A stretch of 64,000 bases of DNA, from positions 62,001 to 126,000 of the forward strand of contig NZ_AQHJ01000022.1 of NCBI RefSeq assembly GCF_014925405.1, in the 5' to 3' direction. A model generated the notes under the pieces. That model was not told the origin of the DNA and searched no databases. It saw only the letters and a list, made by a program, of their open reading frames with translations. This DNA is from Pseudoalteromonas ulvae UL12. GTDB taxonomy: Bacteria; Pseudomonadota; Gammaproteobacteria; Enterobacterales; Alteromonadaceae. How positions within the stretch are numbered: the first letter of the stretch is position 1; every line of letters starts with the position of its first letter. The translations under genes were made by a program, and so were the position numbers. This document shows, one piece after another, positions 35,011 to 42,833 of this stretch.

Positions 35011-35391
35011 TTATCTTCCAACATAATGGGATATTTTTTCGATTAATAGTGGCAATGAATACGGTTTAATAATGTAATCATCGCAGCCTGCATCAAATCC
35101 TGCTTGTTTATCACGCTCAGCTTCCAACCCTGTCAGTAACAAAACAGGAATATCTTTGGTTTCTGGCGTATTTTTTATCATTCGGCAAGTATCATAACCG
35201 TCTAAACCCGGCATACAGATATCGAGTAAAATCAAATCTGGATGCTCCATTACAATTTGGCCTAAACACGACTGGCCTGAATTTGAATAATCGAGCTCAA
35301 AACGCTCAGACATCGCATGTTTGAGCACTTCAAAGTTAAAATATTCATCATCGACCAACAGTATTTTTGCCTTTTGCTGGCTTAGTGTCAT
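35011..35391 (-). CDS. Single-domain response regulator (CheY-like)
   Basis: The start is the ATG at 35391 with AAGGAG 5 bases upstream, giving 126 residues. It contains only a receiver: D14/D15, phosphoacceptor D57 in LILLDICMPGLDG, LLLTG, and K in IIKPYS. No output domain. The partner kinase is not beside it. Probably co-transcribed with the PilZ protein that follows. Confidence 0.9.
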   Translation of the reverse strand: MTLSQQKAKILLVDDEYFNFEVLKHAMSERFELDYSNSGQSCLGQIVMEHPDLILLDICMPGLDGYDTCRMIKNTPETKDIPVLLLTGLEAERDKQAGFDAGCDDYIIKPYSLPLLIEKISHYVGR

Positions 35392-35557
35392 AAAGACTCC
35401 TTGTTCACGCATCTGTCCTTAAAAGCTGTTTGCACTTCTTTATCAATCGCGCTTAGCTATAACTTAAAGCGGTTACTTTTTTTTGCAAGTACTAACTTGG
35501 TTGAAATTCAGTCAAATGTCATTAACTTGCTGTGATCATTTCAAAAATAACTGATAA

Positions 35558-38500
35558 TTATTTTAGATCAGTTATCGCATTTAGCACTCTTTTTGCCGAA
35601 ACAGGGTACGGTGTCCCTAAGGTTTGCGCAAAAAGCGACACTCGCAGTTCCTGTTGCATCCAAAAAATATTCTGCAGCTCATCAGGTAACGCGTGCCCTT
35701 TGGGGACTTTATTAACCTCAGCTTTATAGATCTCAGCCACTTTATCGAGCTCGAGCACACACAAACGATCACGATTTGGATCGATAGGCAGTTTCTCTAA
35801 TCGGCGTTCGATTGCTTGTAAATAACGCACTAAGTCTTTCATTTTAGATGCGCCGAATTCACAGACAAAGCCTTTGAAAATCAATGTAGATAACTGTTGT
35901 TTAACATCACCGTGTGCGGTGATCATGCTTAAGTCCACTTTGCCTTTTAAACGTTTATGGATCCCATTGGCTAAACTCAGCACTTGCTCCACATCAGTGG
36001 CAATTTGCACGACAGTATCGCCAAGCTCGCCACGCACTTTTTCTTTGGCGACCATAAACTGCGCGTCATCACGAATAAGCGCAAAATCAGGGCACAATTC
36101 ATCCACACCAGCAGCGATACAGTCGTCAATTAAATCTTTAATTTGACCAAACGGATTAAAGTACAAACCTAGCTTGGCTTTATTGGGCAGTTTTTGCTGC
36201 AAGTATTTAATTGGCGATGGAATATTGAGTAAAATTAAGCGACGTAACCCTTGCTTATGAGCTTGATCTGCCTTGATTTGCGAATCAAACAATTCCACCG
36301 CAGTACTGGATTTTTTATCGACTAATGCTGGGAACGCCTTAATTTCATAACCCGCTTGTTTTTTCACGTACGCCGCTGGTAACTCACCAAAATCCCATTC
36401 GATAAGATTGGTTTTTTCAATGCCCTTTTCGGCCACTTTTGACAAAGTGTCAGTCACTTTACCTTGTAGTTGATCTTTGAGTGCTTGTAAGCTGTGGTTA
36501 CGAGCCAACAATGTCCCTTTGTCATCACGTACTTCAAACACAATGCGTAAATGCGAAGCCAGTGCACTGTAATCCCATTCATTTTCATCAATCCGTACAC
36601 CAGTCATTTTCAATAATTTATGACTCACCGCATCAATAAACTTGCCTTGCATTGGCTCGAGTGTTGCCATCACTGCATCGGCATAGTTAGGTGCTGGCAC
36701 AAAATTACGGCGCGTAGATTTAGGCAGCGATTTAATTAATGCGGTAATTAACTCATGACGAAATGCCGGAATATGCCAATCAAATCCGGTTTCTTGTACT
36801 TGGTTCAGCAAAGGCAGTGGAATTTGCAGTGCAACGCCATCAACGGGCTGACCGGGCTCAAAATGATACTCGAGCGGCAGCATTAAACGCTCTTGCTGCC
36901 ACACATCGGGGTAATCGGATGCGCTGATATGATTGGCTTGATGCATCATTAAATCATCGCGGCTCATGTTTAAAAAATCAGCCTGTTCTTTTTGCTGCTT
37001 TTTCCACCAATGTGCAAAGTCATTGCGATTATTAACGTGCTGTGGAATTTTCTTATCGTAAAATTCAAATAAGGTCTGATCATCGACCAAAATGTCACGG
37101 CGACGCGCTTTATTTTCAAGGCTTTGAATGTCTTCAACTAAAGCTAAATTATGTTTTAAAAACCCTTCATTGCGACCAAGGTCTTGATTGACCAATGCTT
37201 CACGGATAAACAACTCACGGCTGAGGATCGGGTCAATTTTGCTATACACTGCACGGCGCTGGTTGACAATAATCAGCCCGTAAAGAGTCTGTTGCTCAAG
37301 CGCAATAACACAGCCCGGCTTTTTCTCCCAGTGCGGCTCAGAGTAACTGCGTTTAATGAGATGTTGTGCCAGTGGCTCAACCCATTTCAGGTCAATTTTG
37401 GCATTCATGCGCGCAAATAATTTACTGGTCTCAACCAATTCTGCCGACATCAACCATTTTGGGCTCTTTTTAAATAAACTCGACCCAGGGAAAACATGAA
37501 AACGCGAGTTCCGTGCGCCTTTATAGCTTCGGTCTTCATCTTTAAAACCAATGTGGCTCAGAAGCCCTGCCAACAAAGCTTGATGAATATCATCGCTCGC
37601 GGCCGGATTGTCGTTAATTTTAAAGTCCATTTCTTGGCAAGCATTGGTCAGTTGATAGACTAAATCTTGCCATTCGCGAACCCGCATATAAGCTAAAAAT
37701 TCTTGCTGGCACATGCGTCTAAATTGATTATTCGAAAGCGCTTGTTGCTGCTCTTCAAGGTAACGCCACAGATTCAAAAACGACATGAAATCAGAGTCTG
37801 GCTCATTGAAACGCTGATGTTTTTCTTCGCTTTGGGCTTTTTTGTCTCGTGGGCGTTCACGTGGATCTTGAATCGACAGTGCCGCAACAATCACGATCAC
37901 TTCGAACATCGAATTAAACGATTTGGCAGCCAGCACCATTTTTGCTAAACGCGGATCAACCGGCAAGCGACTGAGTGCACGACCGGATTGTGTCAGTTTA
38001 GGTGTTTTGCCCGCTTTAACTTCGTTGACCGCTTCGAGCTCTTCAAGTAAGCGTAAGCCATCAGTGATATTGCGGTTATCCGGTGGCTGCACAAATGGAA
38101 ACTCACTGATGTCACCGAGTCCCAAAGCCAGCATTTGCAAAATAACTGACGCGAGGTTCGTGCGTAGGATTTCAGGATCGGTAAATTCTGGGCGACCTAA
38201 AAAGTCCTCTTCTGAATACAACCGAATACACACCCCCGCTTGTACACGACCACAGCGCCCTTTTCGCTGATTGGCAGAAGCTTGCGAAATGGCTTCGATG
38301 GGTAATCGTTGTACTTTAGTGCGATAACTGTAGCGGCTGATGCGCGCAGTGCCCGGATCAATCACGTACTTAATGCCCGGCACGGTTAACGAGGTTTCGG
38401 CCACATTGGTCGACAAGACAATGCGTCGTCCTGAGTGGCTGGCAAAAATTTTATTTTGCTCTGCGTTTGATAAACGCGAATACAGCGGCAGCACTTCAGT

Positions 38501-39448
38501 GTGCTTGAGTTTACGTTTGCTTAGCGCTTCGGCGGTATCGCGAATTTCGCGCTCACCATTCATAAAAATCAGGATGTCACCGGGGCCTTCTTCAATGAGT
38601 TCATCAACTGCATCAAAAATCCCCTGCAGCTGATCCCCTTCGGCTTCCATTTCGTCTTTATCAACATCGGTAATTGGGCGATAACGCACATCGACCGGGA
38701 AGGTGCGCCCTGACACTTCGATAATAGGCGCATCATTAAAATGCTTAGAAAAACGCTCCGGATCAATGGTTGCCGAGGTAATAATGACTTTTAAATCAGG
38801 ACGACGGGGTAACAAGTTTTTAAGATAACCTAAGATAAAATCAATGTTTAAGCTGCGCTCGTGCGCTTCATCTATAATGATTGTATCATATTGATTTAAA
38901 AAACGATCATGCTGAATTTCGGCCAATAAAATACCGTCGGTCATCAATTTAACTGCGGTTTTGTCTGACACTTGATCGTTAAATCGAATTTTAAAACCCA
39001 CCCCTTGGCCAAGTGGGCAGTCGAGTTCTTCAGCAATACGGTTGGCTACGGTACGCGCTGCCAGTCGTCTTGGTTGAGTATGGCCAATAAATCCTGCCGC
39101 ACCTCGGCCAAGCTCTAAACAAATTTTTGGCAGCTGAGTGGTTTTTCCTGAGCCGGTTTCACCAGCTACAATCACCACTTGGTTGTTGGCGATGGCGTCT
39201 TTAATGTCATCTTTTTTCTGACTGACTGGCAAGGTTTCAGGATAAGAAACCTTAGGTAAATTGGCTAAACGCTCTGCGCGCGTGGCGATACTTTTTTCGA
39301 TAGCTTGTGTCACCTCGGCAAGGGCCTTGGCGTGTTTATCTTCATTTTTTATTTTTTTTAGTCCGTCTAAACGACGTTTAAAGAAAAACTGATCTTTGTT
39401 TAAACACTGTTTTAACGAGCGATATAACTCACGAGCTGCCTGCGCCAT
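35558..39448 (-). CDS. hrpA: ATP-dependent RNA helicase HrpA
   Basis: The start is put at the ATG at 39448, giving 1296 residues, close to E. coli HrpA (1300); a TTG 29 codons upstream is less likely. DEAH-box helicase: Walker A GETGSGKT (96-103), DEAH (193-196), SAT motif ITSATID, and QRKGRCGRVQAGVCIRLY (motif VI). Helicase-associated and OB regions and a long C-terminal DUF3418 region follow. HrpA acts on RNA, and in E. coli it rescues collided or stalled ribosomes. A small basic-protein gene lies 37 bases upstream in the same direction. Confidence 0.95.
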   Translation of the reverse strand: MAQAARELYRSLKQCLNKDQFFFKRRLDGLKKIKNEDKHAKALAEVTQAIEKSIATRAERLANLPKVSYPETLPVSQKKDDIKDAIANNQVVIVAGETGSGKTTQLPKICLELGRGAAGFIGHTQPRRLAARTVANRIAEELDCPLGQGVGFKIRFNDQVSDKTAVKLMTDGILLAEIQHDRFLNQYDTIIIDEAHERSLNIDFILGYLKNLLPRRPDLKVIITSATIDPERFSKHFNDAPIIEVSGRTFPVDVRYRPITDVDKDEMEAEGDQLQGIFDAVDELIEEGPGDILIFMNGEREIRDTAEALSKRKLKHTEVLPLYSRLSNAEQNKIFASHSGRRIVLSTNVAETSLTVPGIKYVIDPGTARISRYSYRTKVQRLPIEAISQASANQRKGRCGRVQAGVCIRLYSEEDFLGRPEFTDPEILRTNLASVILQMLALGLGDISEFPFVQPPDNRNITDGLRLLEELEAVNEVKAGKTPKLTQSGRALSRLPVDPRLAKMVLAAKSFNSMFEVIVIVAALSIQDPRERPRDKKAQSEEKHQRFNEPDSDFMSFLNLWRYLEEQQQALSNNQFRRMCQQEFLAYMRVREWQDLVYQLTNACQEMDFKINDNPAASDDIHQALLAGLLSHIGFKDEDRSYKGARNSRFHVFPGSSLFKKSPKWLMSAELVETSKLFARMNAKIDLKWVEPLAQHLIKRSYSEPHWEKKPGCVIALEQQTLYGLIIVNQRRAVYSKIDPILSRELFIREALVNQDLGRNEGFLKHNLALVEDIQSLENKARRRDILVDDQTLFEFYDKKIPQHVNNRNDFAHWWKKQQKEQADFLNMSRDDLMMHQANHISASDYPDVWQQERLMLPLEYHFEPGQPVDGVALQIPLPLLNQVQETGFDWHIPAFRHELITALIKSLPKSTRRNFVPAPNYADAVMATLEPMQGKFIDAVSHKLLKMTGVRIDENEWDYSALASHLRIVFEVRDDKGTLLARNHSLQALKDQLQGKVTDTLSKVAEKGIEKTNLIEWDFGELPAAYVKKQAGYEIKAFPALVDKKSSTAVELFDSQIKADQAHKQGLRRLILLNIPSPIKYLQQKLPNKAKLGLYFNPFGQIKDLIDDCIAAGVDELCPDFALIRDDAQFMVAKEKVRGELGDTVVQIATDVEQVLSLANGIHKRLKGKVDLSMITAHGDVKQQLSTLIFKGFVCEFGASKMKDLVRYLQAIERRLEKLPIDPNRDRLCVLELDKVAEIYKAEVNKVPKGHALPDELQNIFWMQQELRVSLFAQTLGTPYPVSAKRVLNAITDLK

Positions 39449-39485
39449 ACGACTTACAATACCAATTTGCAAAAGGACCGTCAGT

Positions 39486-39686
39486 TTACCAAAAACTCCC
39501 TCGCAGGGAAAACGATTCGAAGGGCTCTGCGCCAATAAAACCTGCTATTTTACGATTTATTTTTTCTACATAGCGTGATCTAAATAGCGGTTTTTTACGT
39601 GTAGTTTCAATCATCAAGACTTGGCAAGTTGCCAAATAGTTGGTAGCGTGAATATTCTTAAAGGTTATTTCAAGACACATGCTCAT
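39486..39686 (-). CDS. Small basic protein, unrecognised, upstream of hrpA
   Basis: 66 residues from the ATG at 39686, with a perfect AAGGAG 6 bases upstream (positions 39693-39698 on the plus strand). The protein is basic in its second half (TTRKKPLFRSRYVEKINRKIAG) and has no signal peptide. Its 5' end and ribosome site overlap the start of the divergent DUF2937 gene by eight coding bases. It runs toward hrpA with a 37-base gap and may be its operon partner. No family recognised; coding status rests on the ribosome site and plausible composition. Confidence 0.5.
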   Translation of the reverse strand: MSMCLEITFKNIHATNYLATCQVLMIETTRKKPLFRSRYVEKINRKIAGFIGAEPFESFSLRGSFW

Positions 39687-40236
39687 GGCACACTCCTTCA
39701 TACAGCGTTGCACTCATAAACTAGCCAGTTACCTGCGCTTATCGTTATTTATGCTGGGCGTGTTAGTTGGCGTGCAAGTTCCCGGATTTGTTGACCAATA
39801 TGGTAAAAACCTCGAAGCTCGTTTGCTTGAGTCCTCCCAAGCTTTGAAGCAATTCCAAGCTGATGCCGATAAATTTTTTGATGGCGATATCAGCAAACTG
39901 ATTGCTTATTATCAAGATAAAAACGATGCTGTGTTTAATGCTGGCGCCAATAGCATTACCGCTATCGCCTCGCGTCAAGCGATGCTCAAACAAGCTTGGC
40001 AGGATTTTAACCAATCAACTTTAATGCAATTTCAACACGTCGCCCTCGCCCCCATTAATGACATTCGTAGCCAAGTTTGGCAAAGCTACGAGTATCTGAT
40101 TGTATTAAATCCCCTCGCGATTGGCTTTGGCTTAGTGGCAGGGCTGTTAATGGCGATTATCATCGACCTAGTCAGCGGCTTTTTGTTATTGATTGTTCGT
40201 AGCCTAAGCAGGTCGAAACAATCAGCTCAGTCTTAA
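39679..40236 (+). CDS. DUF2937 family membrane protein
   Basis: 185 residues. A membrane helix at about 20-36 with the family motif LGVLVGVQVPGFVDQYGKNLEARL, a soluble helical region (DADKFFDGDISKLIAYY), and a second helix near 150-175 (LNPLAIGFGLVAGLLMAIIID). Function unknown. The ATG at 39679 (or 39685) has no good ribosome site, and it overlaps the start of the small gene on the other strand. Confidence 0.85.
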   Translation: MLMAHSFIQRCTHKLASYLRLSLFMLGVLVGVQVPGFVDQYGKNLEARLLESSQALKQFQADADKFFDGDISKLIAYYQDKNDAVFNAGANSITAIASRQAMLKQAWQDFNQSTLMQFQHVALAPINDIRSQVWQSYEYLIVLNPLAIGFGLVAGLLMAIIIDLVSGFLLLIVRSLSRSKQSAQS

Positions 40237-40390
40237 TAAAGCAAATGAAAACATGAGACTCACTAGGGGCTTATATCTATTAGTAAGAAGTCGCATGAGC
40301 ATAGGTTAATGAGCAGTCCATTCTTGCAAAGTGGGTTGTGGCGATATATGGCGTGTATCTTGCTCAAAAGATGACTAGATGGATATTTTA

Positions 40391-40798
40391 TTATGTTTCA
40401 TTTGATGCATTGAATTCAACAGCAAAAAAACCGAACGCCCCAATTGCAGAAAAGACAAAAATAATAAAATTATTAGCTTCATTATACGCAAATATTACAC
40501 TTAACAAACTAAATGGCACACAAATTATAGCGCCAGTTTTTGCCTCAAAGCCTTCAACATACTTCCAATGTGACTTAATTCTCTTTCCAAAATAGTAAAC
40601 TCCATAAATAAAAAAAGGAATCGTAATAAATGGAATTAAGGGATCGCTTAAAGTTAGCACCTCACCTTCGCCACCTCTTTTGCTCATTAGTGGTATTCCT
40701 AACTCATTCGTCCATATCGCTTTTATGAAAAAAGGCATGTATATAGCAAATATATATTTAAAGGGATTGAATACCGAAGATTTTTTAGGACGACTCAA
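40391..40798 (-). CDS. Orphan small membrane protein
   Basis: 135 residues with three hydrophobic segments (about 12-27, 56-70 and 92-125), KR-rich ends between them and an AT-rich base composition unlike its neighbours. The start is a TTG at 40798 with AGGA only three bases before it, so the true start may differ (the next Met is residue 21). No family recognised. It stands alone in a gene-poor stretch and could have been acquired. Confidence 0.55.
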   Translation of the reverse strand: MSRPKKSSVFNPFKYIFAIYMPFFIKAIWTNELGIPLMSKRGGEGEVLTLSDPLIPFITIPFFIYGVYYFGKRIKSHWKYVEGFEAKTGAIICVPFSLLSVIFAYNEANNFIIFVFSAIGAFGFFAVEFNASNET

Positions 40799-41467
40799 AA
40801 TTCCTACTCTCTATAAGCTGAACACATTTAAAGATGCTCATTTCTAATTTATTGTTATTAATAGATAAACACTAACTTAGTTCCGATTTACATTCAATAG
40901 CTCTAATTAATTTTTACTGATTTTTAAACCTGAGTTTAAAGATAGATAAAATGTCAAAGCTAAAGATATATTAATAGATTTAAATAGGCTTAAATAAATC
41001 CTGATATTTCACTATGCAAGATGGTAAGTTAATAATGAATGAAGACCAAACGTGAGTGCAGCTGAAGCTTCGAGTAATCTAAATCCCTAAGAATGTACCT
41101 TGACGTAGCATTGAGTGCATATTCGAATTTTCATATTAAAGGTAATCACAAAATCATATCAGTAAAGATTAAATTATAAAAACCGATTTATTCGTTAATC
41201 ATTTTTTACTTAACCAAAACTAACAATGTTTACAATTTAGATCATGTCCTTAAATGGCAAATATTATTTCACTCTTGAGCATAAAGCTGTCGCCTGCACC
41301 TGTATTGTTAAGGCCTGAGTTTAAAACTTCAGAACAGGTTAACCCTTGTTTAAAAAAAACAATAAATCGACTCGGCCCACTATTTACATTTTGTATCACT
41401 TTTAATTGGTCTTCTAAAAACTGATAGATACAATGTTGTCGCCTACTTCTAACTTGTTGCCTCTGAC
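40799..41467. other. AT-rich gene-poor region
   Basis: 669 bases with no confident gene. It carries a 12-base direct repeat CCTGAGTTTAAA at 40929-40940 and 41314-41325, the first inside a TTTAAAC-CTGA-GTTTAAA palindrome, and a 49-codon open frame at 41250-41399 on the reverse strand. It may be eroded DNA. Confidence 0.5.
41250..41399 (-). CDS. Doubtful 49-codon open frame or gene remnant
   Basis: From a GTG at 41399 the frame gives 49 residues, including SRFIVFFKQGLTCSEVL and NNTGAGDSFMLKSEI. The frame stays open further upstream into the antisense of the LysE gene. GAGDSF equals the PfkB-kinase anion-hole motif but the rest of that domain is absent. There is no good ribosome site. Could be a remnant, a repeat-borne frame, or chance. 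Confidence 0.15.
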   Translation of the reverse strand: MIQNVNSGPSRFIVFFKQGLTCSEVLNSGLNNTGAGDSFMLKSEIIFAI

Positions 41468-42082
41468 ATGACAGCCACCAGCTTATTAACCTTATTTACT
41501 GCGATGTTTGTTTTAGCTCTTGTGCCTGGTCCGGTCGTTTTTGCTGTGATTGCCCGTGCTTTTTCATCGGGTTTAAAACATGCACTCTACTTGATTTTAG
41601 GCGTGTTATTTGGGGATTTTGTTTTCATTATTTTGGCGCTATTTGGGTTATCAGCACTCGCTCAAATGATGGGCGAAACCTTTGTCATCATTAAGTATCT
41701 CAGCGCCGCGTATTTAATTTGGCTTGGTGTAAGTTTATTACGTGCAAAAACCAGTCAAATCACACTTGAAACACCTGATCACAATGCATCTAGAGCTGAT
41801 TTTTTAACCGGTTTTATCATTGCATTGGGTAATCCTAAAGCGATTATCTTTTATGTCGGCTTTTTTCCAGCGTTTGTCGATATCAGCAAAGTGACACTAC
41901 AAGATACTGCCCTGATTTTGTTAGTGGCAACCCTCGCCTTTGGCAGTGTTAATTTGGCGTATGCATTAATCGCCAGCAAAGCAAAACAAACCTTTACCTC
42001 AACAAAAGCAAGTAATGTAATCAATAAAACAGCGGGCAGTTTGATGGTTATGACGGGTGCTTTAATTGCAGTCAATAATTAA
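41468..42082 (+). CDS. LysE/RhtB family amino-acid exporter
   Basis: 204 residues with six predicted membrane helices. The N-terminus LTLFTAMFVLALVPGPVVFAVIARAFSSGLKHAL has the family PGP motif after helix 1, and GFIIALGNPKAIIFYVGFFPAFV is the second signature. Members export amino acids or homoserine lactones. The exact substrate is unknown. A terminator follows at 42084. Confidence 0.93.
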   Translation: MTATSLLTLFTAMFVLALVPGPVVFAVIARAFSSGLKHALYLILGVLFGDFVFIILALFGLSALAQMMGETFVIIKYLSAAYLIWLGVSLLRAKTSQITLETPDHNASRADFLTGFIIALGNPKAIIFYVGFFPAFVDISKVTLQDTALILLVATLAFGSVNLAYALIASKAKQTFTSTKASNVINKTAGSLMVMTGALIAVNN

Positions 42083-42083
42083 T

Positions 42084-42113
42084 AAAAACAGCCCTATCAC
42101 ATGGGCTGTTTTT
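42084..42113 (+). terminator. Rho-independent terminator after the LysE-family gene
   Basis: AAAAACAGCCC pairs with GGGCTGTTTTT around an eight-base loop. Confidence 0.93.
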
Positions 42114-42173
42114 AACAGTTAGTTTAACTGGCCTTACTACCTAACAATATGAATGACACTTTCAAAGGCCAGC

Positions 42174-42707
42174 TTATAAAAAATTCAGTCCTTGCTTTAA
42201 GAGTGATGATGCTTGGCCGTAGCCATTTTGTTCTAAGTACCCACTCAACATATCGGCCATTGGTAAAATGGTCTCTTTTGGAATGCCTAGTTTTTTAAAC
42301 GCCTTATCTAAATACCCTAAACTTGCTACTGTTTTGGTTTCATCGTTTGATTTGCCAAACATCGATGTTAACGATGACATACTGACATTTGGTGCAGATT
42401 GAATGTATTGGTTTGTCTCAGGTAAGGCAGCACTGATCATGGAAAAATTTTCTTCTGATACATGATCTTGCGCGACTTTTAACAAACTCCCTAAGCCCGC
42501 TTGTGCAACCTCAGGGCTCAAGCCAAATTGATTAGCAGCCATATCAATCAGACCTGATGTCATTGACGGTTGTGATTTTGTGGCATCTTTAGCTACTGAC
42601 TTAGCTTGATTTTCAAGAGATTTGGTTAAATCCGATAACCCTGCCACGGCCGAGTGCGAAGAAAATACCAACGTACTGCTAATAATTAAGGCGCTTAATT
42701 TCATCAT
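42174..42707 (-). CDS. DUF2780-family secreted protein
   Basis: From the ATG at 42707 (adjacent ATG codons at 42707 and 42704; an upstream ATG at 42740 would put charged residues before the signal) the protein has 177 residues with a signal peptide ending SAVA-G. The pattern LIDMAANQFGLSPEVAQAGLGSLLKVAQ, ISAALPETNQYIQSAP and LGIPKETILPMADMLSGYLEQNG fits the DUF2780 family, whose role is unknown. It lies downstream of the fusion hydrolase with a terminator between them, so it is probably a separate unit. Confidence 0.8.
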   Translation of the reverse strand: MMKLSALIISSTLVFSSHSAVAGLSDLTKSLENQAKSVAKDATKSQPSMTSGLIDMAANQFGLSPEVAQAGLGSLLKVAQDHVSEENFSMISAALPETNQYIQSAPNVSMSSLTSMFGKSNDETKTVASLGYLDKAFKKLGIPKETILPMADMLSGYLEQNGYGQASSLLKQGLNFL

Positions 42708-42781
42708 TTTTCTTAATAAAGTGTTTAATTTGACCATCATAACGGCTGAGGGTCTTAAATGTAAAATGGTGTTTTGTTATT

Positions 42782-42813
42782 AAAAAAGTCAGCACCAATT
42801 GGCTGACTTTTTT
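42782..42813. terminator. Terminator after the S41/beta-lactamase-fold gene
   Basis: AAAAAAGTCAGC pairs with GCTGACTTTTTT around an eight-base loop. T runs on both strands; on the reverse strand it ends the fusion-hydrolase transcript. Confidence 0.92.
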
Positions 42814-42833
42814 AACAGAATTCAATAAGCTTG

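Noticed and set aside
40338..40595. Forward frame opposite the orphan membrane gene
   Set aside because: The reverse frame has three clear membrane segments and extends further; the forward frame has no ribosome site and is its mirror.
41250..41399. GAGDSF in the 49-codon frame as evidence of a PfkB sugar kinase
   Set aside because: Only the six-residue motif fits; no other part of the kinase domain is seen nearby on either strand.
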